Source of the DNA: Fratercula arctica
Taxonomy: Eukaryota > Chordata > Aves > Charadriiformes > Alcidae
DNA length: 64,000 nucleotides
Assembly: GCA_947846985.1 (NCBI GenBank)
Contig: CANTUZ010000002.1
Span: 59,228,563-59,292,562 of the forward strand
Direction: 5' to 3'
Positions within the stretch are counted from its first letter, which is position 1. Every line of letters starts with the position of its first letter. Below are positions 37,721 through 49,630 of this stretch, piece by piece. A program made the position numbers and the translations under genes. The notes beneath the pieces were generated by a model, which saw nothing but the letters and a program-made list of their open reading frames with translations, was not told where the DNA came from and made no database searches.

Positions 37721-38052
37721 ATGGGAAAGTCTTCTCTTTGCCTCTCCTTTTTTTTGCTGTTCCTTGTGTTTGGTGCAACAAAGAACTGTGAAAATTCTCT
37801 ACTTATGACTTGTACTTTGGGTATTATACAAGGACCAAATTTATTAAAAGGACCTATAAAGCTCCAAGAAAGTTTACTATACACATATGTTTTGTCTTTC
37901 ACAAATAACACTGCCATAGATGTTCAAATGACAGGATGTGTAAAGGTAGGCATCTATTCGTTGATGGGCAAAAGTACCAAGCACATTCAGCTAATAGCTC
38001 AGAACTCTTCTTTCACTTGGTGTCTGAGGAATCATCTCTGTTCACATGACAG
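37721..38052 (+). CDS. Candidate secreted glycoprotein gene, coding exon 1
   Basis: The ATG sits in a strong context (A at -3, G at +4). Residues 1-20 look like a classical signal peptide: lysine at position 3, then the hydrophobic core LCLSFFLLFLVFG, with likely cleavage near GA/TK. After 110 codons the frame reaches GACAG|GTAGGG; the exon would end at 38052 with two bases left over, and an in-frame TAG lies inside the donor, as expected at a true exon end. This exon carries mature cysteines 23, 31, 73, 101 and 107 and N-glycosylation sequons at N62 (NNT) and N95 (NSS). I do not recognise the family: it is not a lysozyme, lipocalin, Ly6, cystatin, TNF or IL-17 pattern. A chance frame of this length is possible in AT-rich DNA, but the signal peptide and splice fit raise the odds. 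Confidence 0.45.
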
Positions 38053-40010
38053 GTAGGGATTTTCCTTTGCAAGAAGACCATTAGTTAGCCCATGCTCTGT
38101 GCTTTTTAATGGTTGCCCCTTAATCAAAGGTGTTGGTTGGGCTGAAATTTGCAGATAATTCAGATTTCTGAATATCAGTTCACTTTTTTTATAGAGAGAT
38201 AGCTATAGATTTAAGCAACCAAGATAACACTTCCTTTGCTTTTTTCCCAGTAAAAGTTAAAGATTCTTTTACTTTTCAAGTAAATAGGGTCATTAATATA
38301 CTATGGTATAAAAAGATATATTGATTGCAGGAAAAAATTCACCTTTCTTGTCCATCAGAATACATGATAAATAAAGAATAGCTGACAAATTAAAAACTGT
38401 GAAATTTGCCATGGTCTGTTGTTTGCATGCAACTTACCTATGATTTTCAAACTTTGCTGCTTGCCCTGCAGTATTCTAAAGAGACTTACTGTATACTTGC
38501 AGGAGAGGCAGAGTAACGGAAAAAAGACACTTTCGCTAGTCTGTTACTTCATGCAATATGTTCCATATGGAAGCCTTTTTGAACTGCCATTTTGTTCCCA
38601 GAACTTTAAATGCACCTAAAATTGAGACCACAGTACCTGAAAAGCTTGACATATTATTTTACACTGTTCAGTCAAGTCATAGGTACATAAAAAAGGAATA
38701 CATTTTCTCTCTGGTTCTAACAATAGGTAAATGGAAAAAAAATATTACACAGGTGGGGGAAATTATTCTTGATAACTTCTTTCCACACATATCATATATG
38801 GCAGAAATGCTGTAAAAGTCCAATTCTTAAAAGTTTCCAATTGTTATCTCATCTGTTTTGCATATCTTGTGTTCTGGCCTTCTGCTTTGCAGACATGACC
38901 AGCTGCAGTCACCGTATCTGAGGGTCTGGCTGTAGATTTCTCTCAAACACATTGAAAGCTATACTGTAGACAGAATTCTTCAGTGTCATGTTCTTGACAC
39001 AGAGTTCCCAATCTGCCTTTCTGCATTCTTTGTCTCTTCTAATGGCCTTGTGAAACTGCAGCTAGAACTTTGAGAACCATTTTAAGAGCTACTGCTGAAA
39101 TTCTGGTGGTTTGCTTTATGACAGTTGTCCTTTATGTTACAAAATTTGGAGTCCTTGCTTTTTTTGCCTATAAACTGACTCTGATACCTGTAACATCATA
39201 GCCATGCAGAGTTATATGCTTTTTACTCCATACTAAAAATGAAAAATATTTGTAGATGCGAGCGTCCCCCATTTTTTACTGGTGCAAGCTCTATTATATT
39301 GAAAATTGTCTCCTGACTCTAGGTCCCACAGCAATTGCATGAAGTTGTACAGTGCGGGTCCTGCTTCAAGGCTAAAGATTCTACTAACAATAAACAGAGC
39401 AGATGCACAGTTAAAGGGTTCTAGTTAGTCCCTTTTGTTCCCTTCAGGGATGCATGCATACAGAAATACCATATGACTTTTAAGTCTTAAGACTACAAGA
39501 AAATAAATAAATAAATATGGTACTGACTCAAAGTAATCTGTCGTCTTTTTTTTTTTCCCTACAAGCTAAGAACTGAAAAATCCAGCCTAGTTTGTTTTCA
39601 TAGAGAACATTCCAGGAAGAAGCATGCCAAATCAAAGTCATTTCAACACTGGTGACCTGAGCTAGACATTGCTACACCACAGGTCTCAACTAAGCCACAA
39701 GTATTTATAAGAGGGAGCATGTATGTATAAAGGCAGGTTTTTAAGAATCTACTGCTGGAGAAGCCCAAGAATTTCTTGTCTGAGAATCAAGGACTTGAGT
39801 AGCACTCAAGCACTTAAGTCCATCAACTTCAGGCAGGTGTTCCCAAGTCAGAAACATCTTATGTCTATTAATAATGACAGAGAACAAGACAAAACACACA
39901 GGAAGTAGCTTTGGTGCATATGAGGCTATGGTTTTCTGAAACAGAATAGTTTTGGGCAGTGGTTAATTCAGGATTTTTATAGCTACGTTTCTTTTCTGTC
40001 TTTGGAACAG
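38053..40010 (+). other. Putative intron of the candidate secreted-protein gene
   Basis: It starts GTAGGG and ends TTTCTTTTCTGTCTTTGGAACAG, a strong pyrimidine tract and acceptor, with a length of 1958 bases. It holds frames of 60-85 codons (38419-38619, 38558-38815, 39723-39908) without support, and an AAAT-type run near 39501-39517. An extra exon inside cannot be excluded. Confidence 0.4.
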
Positions 40011-40200
40011 TTTTGATCATCTGAAGTATGAAGATCACTACCTGTGCAAATACAGTACCTCTGACCTTTGGTTTGGTCGATACTTTGAAGCAAAATTCTG
40101 CAGGACAGCAAGAGCCTGTGAACCTAAAGGGGGAGTAGAAGAGGCAGCTGAGCCTTTTTCCGTCTCTGTGTATGTAACAAATGCCACCAGGAAGATATAA
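40011..40200 (+). CDS. Candidate secreted glycoprotein gene, last coding exon
   Basis: The exon follows a strong acceptor. Its first base completes the split codon left by exon 1 (AG+T, serine), and the frame then runs 62 codons to TAA at 40198-40200. The joined product is 173 residues. This exon adds cysteines 123, 141 and 147, making eight in the mature protein (an even number, as in disulfide-bonded secreted proteins), and a third N-glycosylation sequon at N168 (NAT). Striking segments are DLWFGRYFEAKFC and the acidic GGVEEAAEPF before a strand-like FSVSVYV end. No transmembrane segment or GPI-type tail is seen, so the product should be soluble. The family is unknown to me. Confidence 0.45.
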
Positions 40201-40212
40201 ATTTTACTTCAC

Positions 40213-40218
40213 ATTAAA
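40213..40218 (+). promoter_or_regulatory. Possible ATTAAA polyadenylation signal
   Basis: The common variant signal ATTAAA lies 13 bases after the candidate stop codon. A GT-rich downstream element is not obvious, so the true signal may lie further on. Confidence 0.2.
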
Positions 40219-42989
40219 GACAGAGGCATTTTGCACTCAATGCATAAATATAAACAAAAGGAGGAACTAAACAAATAATTGCCAGTGCTCTAAGTAAATT
40301 CACAGTAAGACACTGAGCCTGATTATTGGTGTCAGTGATAGAATTTCCTGTGCCTTTAATCATACAGTCCCTTGCAAAGTAAACTCAAACACATGACAGC
40401 TGAGTCACCCGTTATCTAAGTTCATTGAAGATTTAATAATTATCCATTTTTATTTGCTTATTTAAAAGCAAAAATTATGGAGATAGGTCTATTTTCACAG
40501 TATGGTGTGCAGTTTTGCTACTGAAAAATGAATTCTAATGGAAGCATTGAAAATTATTATGGGAGTTAAGACAAACCTTTCAAATGTATGAAACACTTTG
40601 TATGCTTATGTTTTCCACATTCTGCTTTTAATAAACTCCTTAATATAGTAAGTGCTGTCTAATGAAATAGGGCTGGATTCTGATCTCAAGCTGAGTTTTA
40701 TGGTAGTATAATTCAATTGACTGGAGTTACTTCTGAGTTGCACTGATGTCAAGATAGGAAATCGGCCCACTATATGTAATGATATGGCAATTATAAGAAG
40801 TGAAAGATTAGATCCAAAAATTGTTATGTAAAGTGGTAATGTGATAAAGTTTTCCTCCAGCTTAAACAGCACTGGAAGGAGGAAACAGCCCTGCATTTGT
40901 GCAGCAGTATCTTTTCCTTCCTGCTGTTTTACAGCATTATTATCATTAAGAAGTTTAAGTTTAGTTCTGGAACCTGTCACTATTTCACTGTAATGTTTTA
41001 TAGTTTATCACGAATAAAAGTAGCTTAGAAGGTTTTGTGGTTTTTTTTCCACTTGTGTGTGAATGAGACTTCTTTGTTTTTCTTGGTTATACACTTCCTT
41101 TTTTTTTTTTTTGTGAGAGAAGTTGTCCCCTCTTTATCTTTTCCTTGCATAGCTCCCATCTCAGAAAATATATGATTTTTTTTGATAGTGAACTCTCAAT
41201 TGGGCAGAGAACAGAAAAAACACTTCAATATTTCCTTTAACAAAAGATTTCCTTATCTCCATCAGTTCCCTTCTGCCTGTTCTGAGTCACTGAACTCGAG
41301 AAATGAAAAGATCTTATTTTTCTCGCATGAAGTTTTCTCAGACTCACAAGTTAGAGTGTTTCTCTGTCACTAGCAGCTTCTATGTACTAAAGAAAGCACT
41401 TCCAGATTCGTCTCCTGGTTCATTCGCTCTCTCCTAGACATCTTGCAGGAATAGCTGTATCATCCAGGAAGATGTCTTGTCCAAGTTGATCTTTGGCAAA
41501 CTGTGCCACTATTATGAATGCAAATCAGAACGAGCCTCTCCTCTAGCTGTGAACTCAGGTTCCTTGAAACAGCCCTTAATTGGTGTAATAGCTTAATGTC
41601 TAGTTATTCCATATGAGAAAAGATAAAAAGCCTTGACTTTGGATAAGTGCTGTGCGTTTTCTAAGTTAGATCTTGAATCACTTCAGGACTTCTTGAGGAA
41701 GGAAATATTAGGAAGGCTAAAACTGCATATTTATGTGCTAGGTAGAGAAGTACTGCATTGCCAACAAACCCTGATCATATGGACTTCTATAACACTGGGA
41801 GTTTTCCTTTTTGGGGCAGGCCAGATGTGGTTTGCAGTATGAGTATGTGGCAGTCTCCCGCCCCATCTTACTGGCACTCTAATTTTGTTTCCAAAGAAAA
41901 GATGTCTGGGCTTGACATGTCTAATGGATGTGATTTCTTCCTACAGCCATTTCCAGAGTAATGTTCTATAATAATTAGAAATTACCAGTACTGGAGATGT
42001 CAAACTTACTGAGAGCAATATAGAATGTATAAAGTGTATCCAACATCTCTAGGTTAATTTCTAGAATTCCACTGTTTTTCTCTATTTTTCACCATTTGTC
42101 TACAAAACAGACTATCAAGCTCTCTTTTGTTCCTTCTCTTTGTTTTTAGCAGTTGAGACAAATAGAATCAGTGCTTATCATTTCTTTTCCTCCAGGTAGC
42201 TCTGAAAATAATTAGAGTATCAACCTTAAGATTCAAAAGGAGAAGGGAAAGAGCCTTTTACCTCTGTGTTCTTCAGTTGGAGCCAACACATGAAGCCAAA
42301 TTACTTTCTCATTTACACATGGGCAATTCCTCTGAAAATAATTTGGTGTTATGGGTGTAGCTGTGAGGGAATTTGGCACAATAGCTTGTGACAGTGATAT
42401 TGCAAAAGGCTTTGAAATATTTTGGAGCCATGGAGCAGTGTCATAGTTTTTAAAGAGAAATTGAATTAATTCTCTCATACTGCAGACTCTACTGTAGGCT
42501 TTAGATGGTACTTTAAGTTCAGGACCAATTTTGTATGGTCTATATAGTCCTGTACAATATGAGAGCAGGGGAAAAAAAATCTGCTATCAGGAACCGAGGT
42601 TTTACAATACATTTTTTAGAAAATGGTAGCCATCTGTAGTGCACTGTAGGGTTTCACATGATTAACAGATACATGTGGCTATTAGGTCGTTACTTATTTC
42701 AGCATTCACCTAATTAAAGTACAACAGATTTTAGAATGCCTTTGGTCTGTGTTTGTAACAGCCCATGGTACCCAGAATTCACAGGACCTCCCTGAACAAG
42801 GATGCATTGTAAATCTTAGATTGCAGTCTCTGCTTAAATAAAGTGAAATGAATTGCTATGTTACAAGGCTGCAGTATTTCTCAGAATATAGATGAAAATA
42901 GATCAGAACAAATTAAGCATTGACATTAACTATTTAATTTACAAAGTTTTTGTTGCACAAATATGCTATGTGATCATGTGCCATGCAAT
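40219..42989. other. Unique DNA, no gene seen
   Basis: It includes a 124-codon reverse frame (40606-40980) that runs through a degenerate repeat and is unlikely to be coding. There are T runs near 41041-41049 and 41099-41112. Nothing else is recognised. Confidence 0.4.
40668..40768. repeat. Degenerate palindromic amniote repeat
   Basis: It starts 'ggctggattctgatctca' and ends 'aaatcggccca', with 'caattgactggagttactt' near the middle and 'tgcactgatgtca' after it. This follows the plan of an old palindromic repeat common in reptile and bird genomes, with 'ggccagattctgatct' type ends around a 'ccattgacttcaatgg' type centre. It is the best of five copies noted here. No coding capacity; a MITE-like origin is likely. 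Confidence 0.5.
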
Positions 42990-43480
42990 TAGAGGAGGAG
43001 GAGAAGGAGGTTCTCCACAGCGGAGCAGCTGTTCCCAAAGGGACTGCAGCCTGTGGAGAGTGAAAAGGAAGGAGCAACAGAGAAAAACTGCTATGTCCTG
43101 ACTGCAACCTCTCCTTGAGCTGCCCATTGCCTCACTGAAGGGACTGAGTGTAGCCTTTGCTGGTAACAAGGAAGGAGGAGATGTGTCTGGAGTGGAGTCA
43201 AGCCTGGGGACAGAGGAGGGGTGTGTTCTCCCTTAGTGTTTGTAATGTTTGTTTCCTGTTTTTTTTTTCCCCAATAGCTGAATTGGTAATTGAATACTTA
43301 CATTAATTGGCAATACATTATGTTAAATTCCCCAAGCAGAGTCTGTTTTGCTCATGACAGTAACTGGTAAGTGATCTCCCTGTCTTTATTTCAACCCACA
43401 ATTCTTGCTGTCTTGTATTTCTCTGCTGTGGAGAAGGAGAGGGAGAGAGCGGCTGTGTGGGTGCTTGGCTGTCAGCCACC
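42990..43480 (+). mobile_element. Endogenous retrovirus LTR fragment, forward orientation
   Basis: It matches my memory of a widespread bird ERV LTR: GAGGAG-rich and 'gactgcagcc' units, 'aaggagcaacagag', 'ctgaattggtaattgaat', then the 3' block 'ccccaagcagagtctgttttgctcatgacagtaactggtaagtgatctccctgtcttta' (43332-43389) and 'gtgggtgcttggctgtcagcc'. The last 15 or so bases, normally ending AACCCACCACA, are missing. The same 3' block occurs in complement at 44778-44985, which confirms a shared family from the sequence itself. It is a diverged solo fragment with no viral gene. Confidence 0.8.
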
Positions 43481-44777
43481 ATTTCATGCTTTGGAGTGCC
43501 TCCCTAATTTTATAATTCTTCATCACTATGACTACAGAACAGTTTCTCTCCCTTTAGAGGTCCCTCTCCTCTAAACAAGTTCATTCAGAACCAAAAAGTG
43601 GGGAAAAATTGTGCTTACTGACGGACACTAGTTTTCTAACTGAGGTCCAAGGTGATACTCATGCTCTCTGAAGGGCTGACAAGCGACACACACCACCTAA
43701 CTTACCTTTCAGTTGCACGTCCCAATCACGACACACAAAACCAGAGTCAAGGTGGCAGTAACATTGCATTCCAGATGTGGACAGTTATTATTTTCAAAGC
43801 TTCCTGGTATACTGTGACTCATTCACAAAAAAACTACAAAGTATATAATAACTACAAATTTCACCTTGTGTTTAATTGTTGTATTGTTAATTCTATCCAG
43901 ATTTATTTTCATTTTATTATTTTTTTTCTTTTTAATGATGTCTTCCAGTTAAATGAATGTGCAGTTATTATAATCCCAGAGAATCGCAAAAGACAGAGAA
44001 ATGCTGAAGGCTATTCACTGGGAAACAGTGGCTAGTTATTTTTTGAAGGTCTGTAGAACAGACTATCACAAGCCCTAACTTTCTCAGATATTCATAGCTG
44101 AACAGAGGTAGGGATTAGAGGCATCAAATAGACTTAGAAACACAAGTTCTATTAATTTATTTGGAGTTTAAGCCCCAAACAGCCTTCAGCATACATTATT
44201 CAATGGTCTGAGGGGCAGAGATTGCTGCTGGCCACATCACTGATGTGCCTATGTGGCAATAATAATATCGTGCAAGTCAGGATACATTAACTCAGGCGTG
44301 GCAGGTCACTAATTGCTATATTGCTTTCAGATCTAAACTGGCTACCCTGTAAAGCACATTACCACATGGACGTAACTGGATTAGCTTTCTTTGTCAAGCT
44401 GAATTATAGATGATATAGCCTTCTGAAAACAGGATTTAAGGAATTTTTAAGAATGTTACATTATTTTATTCATGCTTTTTACATGACAAAATTTTGTCTG
44501 AAATGACCATAAGTACCTTCTAACTTGAATTCATTGGTAGGCAGCCATTTCCAAGATAATTAGATATTGGAGGTCTACCCTTTTTTATACAGTTTGGAAA
44601 TAGTATTTAGACCTGATATTTGCTCTCTCGTCCACTCTCTCCCCTTCTCCACTCTCTCTCCATCTCCAGCCTCACGCTCTGCAGAGTTTTACAGAGTTCT
44701 AAAAACTGAAGAGGTAACCCCCAAGAGAAGATAGTCCATAATAGGTGTGTTGTCTAATATTAGACAGGAAGACTTCC
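43481..44777. other. Spacer between the two LTR copies
   Basis: This is AT-rich unique DNA. A 127-codon forward frame at 43652-44035 has no domain, signal peptide or splice support. A pyrimidine-rich run lies near 44625-44670. No retroviral gag, pol or env text is seen here, so the two LTRs do not flank a provirus. Confidence 0.5.
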
Positions 44778-45122
44778 TGTGGTGGGTTAGCTTTGGCAGA
44801 TAGCCAAAAGCCCACCCAGACACTTACTCAATCTCCCTCCTCAGCAGGACAGGGGGAGAAAATAGGATGAAAACCTCATTGGTTGATATAAAGACAGGGA
44901 TGTTGCTTACCACTTACTATTGCAGGTGAGACAGATTTAACTTGGGGAAAATTAACTTTAATTTATTATCAATTAAAATAGATTCATCTGTGTCCTGCAA
45001 TTGGTCCACTGGAGCTGTCTGGAACTGGCTGTGTCCAATATGAGGCAGTCCCAGCCTCTCCTCGCAGAGACCCCTGCAGCCCCCCCCACCAGCACCTGGG
45101 CACCTCCACCTAACGCACTGTA
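44778..45122 (-). mobile_element. Endogenous retrovirus LTR, reverse orientation, internally deleted
   Basis: TGTGGTGGGTTAGC at 44778 is the complement of the LTR 3' terminus. 44800-44985 pairs with the forward copy: 'gtaagtggtaagcaacatccctgtcttta' in complement against 'gtaactggtaagtgatctccctgtcttta'. Then 'ctggagctgtctggaactggctgtgtccaatatg' and 'cagagacccctgcagcccccccc' (to about 45090) match what I recall of the other LTR end. The several hundred bases normally lying between these parts are absent, so this copy has a large internal deletion. Confidence 0.75.
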
Positions 45123-45485
45123 AGTAGTTTGTAAGTACATAATGTCATTCCAGTGCTTCTGTCCAATCCTTTGATGCCAAATTCCCTGACCAGCCTCAAT
45201 CCTTTCAACATGAAATGCACCCAGGAGTGCCCTGAGAACAAAGCTCAGTTGAAAAGCTAAGGGGAAACTCTGATGGACAAGCCTGGTCCAGACAGCATGA
45301 GCTGATCCTTCCACAGCATTTTCTGTGGCCCAGATACAGTGCACAGTCTTCTTATTTACTGCTCTGACTACCTTAGCACACTGGCAGCAAGATATATGCC
45401 TAAAAGAGCCTCCTGGCACACCACATGCATCCTGTGCCAGATTCATACTATGAAAGGATAATGCAGAAAGCTGTAATGAAAGCAT
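45123..45485 (-). other. Reverse frame beside the LTR, origin unclear
   Basis: The longest frame of the window (170 codons, 44973-45485) begins here at 45485 and runs leftward into the LTR. If the LTR is the 3' LTR of a reverse-strand provirus, this would be the internal sequence next to it. However, no purine-rich primer tract is seen at the junction, and I recognise no retroviral domain in the frame. It may equally be host flanking DNA with a chance frame. GC content is higher than in the neighbourhood. Confidence 0.3.
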
Positions 45486-46353
45486 GATGCCACCTCATCC
45501 CCTCAATGACTAGTACAGAACACCATGGGTGGACTAGAACAGCTGGCAGCATTCTGAAGCCTTCCCTGTCCGCAGTTTCTTCACTTTCACAGAAAACACC
45601 TGCCTTTGGATCCTGCCAACAGCTCAGGCTGGCCATGTCAAAGACTGGGATGATAGGGCATATCTTGCTGCCCCTTCTTCCTCACTTACAGGTATGCAGA
45701 GTTGTTTAGTTCTTTGAAATGTGCTTGAATGGGTGGCCATTCAGAGTAACCCAAGAAAACCCTTCCTGTTGTACCATCCTCATGACAGCAACTACTGAAA
45801 AATGATACAGCAATGCATGCTTAGTTCCTGCAGTCTTCCACACAGACTCCGGAAACACTAATGAGATAAATATCCTTCCATAGAAGAAGCTGAGAAAGAA
45901 CAAACATGCAATTTTAATTATGTTGTCTGGACCAGGCACAAGGGTGCCTTGATTATTGGTTATGCTTCTGTATTGATTTCTCACAAGGTGTGACAATTCA
46001 GTTTACAAAAAAAATGTTTTATGTTTTCTTATTTTTTATAAAGTATTATGTATTCAATGTACAAAGCATGTCTTTAATAGAAAAAATTGGTATAACTTAC
46101 TATTCACTTCCTCTGTAAAAGGTCAGCTAGGTATCTAAGGCACTGCAGCTTGATCAGTACAAAGGAACTGGATATCCCAAGTGTAACTTTTGGTGTGAAC
46201 ACTTCAGTTACCCTCCTTCAAATTATATAAAGTCTTATTTATAAAGAAATAGAACCTACAGCTAGGCATATGCACTCTTTTATTATATTCTCTGTGTCCA
46301 GTTGTCAAATTAAAGCCCTACAGTTTAAATGTTAACATTTTGTTCCCTGACAG

Positions 46354-46457
46354 AGTTCACAATGTAACCGTATACTCACAAACGTTACATACTGAGCTCA
46401 CATCAAATGCATTCCTGATTGGCCGGTCTTTCCAGCCTTTCTGCCTTTCCTGCCACA
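46354..46457 (+). CDS. Candidate isolated exon, 104 nt
   Basis: The acceptor TTTTGTTCCCTGACAG (46338-46353) and the strong donor ACA|GTAAGTG (GT at 46458-46459) bound an open segment. The frame with one leading base reads 34 codons from VHNVTVYSQTLHT to FQPFCLSCH, with one N-glycosylation sequon and two closely spaced cysteines. The other two frames contain stops. The entry phase would accept exon 38052, but nothing else ties them together. Chance splice-like sites are common, so this is only a candidate. Confidence 0.25.
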
Positions 46458-49400
46458 GTAAGTGTGATATCGGCATCTCCTAAATTTTTTTTTAAAATCA
46501 ATGGGTTATGGTTCCATTATCTGATTACAAGAAACAATATAAGAAGAATATGATTTCATTTCCGCTATGTTTTGGTAAGGGCTAGTATCTGTGTTGATTC
46601 TTTCTGTCAAAGGTTCTGGACATGAATCCTTCATTTCATAGGTTCTTTCCTTCCCCTGAAGTCTCATTTTGGCTTTTACAATTCTAGATGTGCTTCAATT
46701 ATTCTGTTCCCCTTATTCTACATGCAGGGGATGGTTATGGATGCTGTGGCTAATTAACAATCTAAGCACACAAATGTCTCCTTGAAAACAAGATCTGGCA
46801 CTAGACTAAATGAACATTCTGATTGCTCATTAAATGCAGTAGTTTCTCTGCAAGTCGGGTAATACCAAGGCAATAATTTTTTTTACCTCCTGTTTTCTCC
46901 GCCCTCATCATTTTTGTAAGCAAATTTCTCTCCTTTTCCTCAAGAAATACATAAAGATAGCTTTTTTCTCAGTGTGTTTTCCTGATAACACCCTCTCTAA
47001 TTCGGTACCTTCACTGCACTGCAATGGTCATGCAGAGCCAAGGACTGTGTAAGCACACGCTTTCCAAGGACTTCTTAGTGATGCTGTCTTGGCTCACAGA
47101 CCGAGCATGTTCATTTAGCAGTTCAGGTGACAGTCTGTCCCAAGATAAACAGTTAACAGATTCGGTCTTACAGTGTATCATAGTGTAGATACAAGTTCCC
47201 TTACTCTTAATGTGCTACTCTTCACAAATCTAATGAAGCTTTGTCTCAGGAGGCCACCTTTAAGATGGAGCTTACTGCTTTTGTTTTAGGTAAAGTTACT
47301 TTAAAAGACTTCTTTGGATTTTATACACTGAAACAGCACTGTCTGAGATATTGAGCACTTGATGGAAACCACCGTACTTCCATGAAGGGTAATTTCCTTA
47401 TCCCTATTTCCTTATCCTTATATAAAACTTTACTACTCTTTCCTGTAAGAGTTGCTTGCCTGGGAACTCCTGAAAAATCCGGAGAAGTAAGAAGATAAAA
47501 TTTTTAGCTCAACTACATCTCAACCTGCGTCTAGCTTAGGGAATATGTCATACCTTTGAGTACTGGTGCTCCTCATTGAAAGTCTGATTTTAATTTTGCA
47601 CCCATAGGTGCTGTAACATGTAGTGCTATCTAACTCTTATTTTTGATTGTAGCTACATAAAATGTGCCAGTAATATAGAAGTGATCTTATATAAATATGA
47701 ACTCATGACACATAAATATGAAAATTTTGGAAATAAAAATATTGTATGTTAATTCTATGTTACGCTCACGACACAAAGAGATCTGTCCCTTTTAAGTTTG
47801 TTTTGGCCTTCATGCATCGAAGCAGTTAAGTAAAAGCTTAACTGTCTTTGAAAGATGATTTACAATGTTAAGTGAAAAATGAACTTTGTAAACCCTGGGT
47901 CAAAATTTATTTTTGTATAATCTAATTGTCAGTAAACGTTATCAGAAATTAATATAGCATTAATTTTTTTGATATAATGAAAATTTTAGTAGAAATATTT
48001 GAAATTAGCATCATCATAAATTATAATTGAATATTTTTGCAGGAAATTCATATGCCAACAGTGGTACTGAGAAGATACTATTTTTAAAAGTATTTCTTGA
48101 AAAACACAAATGATATTACCAAAAAGTAAAATTATCTGTATATATTATTATTTACTAGTAATAATTTATAAATAATGCTTATGTTGGTATTTTAAAACAT
48201 GCTCCAACTTGTCCTTTTCTCTTCCAAGAGATTATGTTGCTTTCATCTACTGTGATTAAATTCCACTCTTTTCTCTGAACTATATTGCCTATCACATATT
48301 TTATGAAGACAAAATCTGATCAAGTACTGATGAAATTAGAAAATTTTGCCTATTCAACTTCTTTGAATTAATTGTAAAAAACTGGCTTAATATCAAACTT
48401 TCAATAATTAAAATCTGGTTAGTAGATAAATCACTCTTGTGCTTCCAACTTTTACACCACTTTTCTGATTTTCCAGAGTCATTGCAGTTGGGCTGAGGTA
48501 AATGCCCAGATCAATTCCTTTTCAAAATACAACCAATTGAGCATGGGAAATGTCTCAAGAGCAGTGAAGTCATTAAAATACATTAACATTAATATAATCC
48601 TAAAAAACGGAAAATTTTCAATTACACTTTTCCTTTTTCACTTAGATGAGGGTAATTAAAAGAATGAGCAAAAGTGGAAAGGAAATTTCTCTCATGTACA
48701 TATATTTTTAATGTCAGGACCTGATCAAAACATTGTTTGAGTCTGATCAGAACATGGATAAACTTATTTTCAGTCTCTTTTGTTAGAATTTCTGCCCATC
48801 TGGAGGGACATATGCTACAGAAATATTTATCTAGCAATTCAACCTTCACTTTGACTGGGGTTTAAAATAAACTTAAACTAAAAAAAATTTAAAAGTATTT
48901 AAATTCTTAAAGCACAGAAACCAGCAGTTTAGTTGTCACAAAAATAATTTGCTAGTCATTACTTAAAAAAACTCTCTCGTTCATTTACTTTTTACTGTCT
49001 ACACTGCCTCCATTGTAAATCAGATTATTTGGTGGGTATTTAATACTCCCTGCAGGGAAAAAGAGAATAACTAATTATTCCTGTAGTAGACCACAGAAGA
49101 AAAGGTTGTATTGGGGAAACAACACCAAACACATTTTTCCTTGAACAATACAGAGTGGATACTGTCTTCTGATCTCCCTTCATTTCTAATTAAAACTAAT
49201 CCCACTCTGGAAGCACATACATACTTGCACTATGCATACAATAATATATATATATGCATAGATATATTTATCTTCTGTAAGAGAAAAGTTTTGAATAATA
49301 GGAATAACAAATACAGAGGATTTTTTACATGCCTGAAATTCCAGCTAAAGGGATAATATTTCTGAGTAAAAGACTGCTCACTATCTGCAGTCTGATTAGA

Positions 49401-49590
49401 CAATTGTCCTACAGTATGAACTATAGAGGAGGTAATACAGAGGAGGTAATAATGTATATTGCTATAAATCTTTCTCATTTACATCAAAGTATATATGGAG
49501 ACAGAAAATGTGGCAGAGTGCTGCCATAAGGGCAGTGTATTTGCCCACAGACTGACCAGCTCTGTCTACAGAAGCACAAATGTATCATTT

Positions 49591-49630
49591 GGGGCCAAAT
49601 TCTCTTCAGGTGTAATAGTGATATCAGGAC
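49591..49630. repeat. Degenerate palindromic repeat end
   Basis: 'ggggccaaattctcttcaggtgtaatagtg' resembles the end of the palindromic repeat family described at 40668, whose ends read like 'ggggccaaattct...caggtgtaa'. Only about 40 bases are recognisable. Confidence 0.35.

Noticed and set aside
40606..40980. 124-codon reverse frame
   Set aside because: It runs across the degenerate palindromic repeat at 40668-40768, so it is not an ancestral coding sequence.
43652..44035. 127-codon forward frame between the LTR copies
   Set aside because: The composition is non-coding in character, there is no domain, and it does not resemble any retroviral protein.
42990..45122. Complete provirus flanked by two LTRs
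   Set aside because: The LTRs are in opposite orientation and no gag, pol or env text lies between them.
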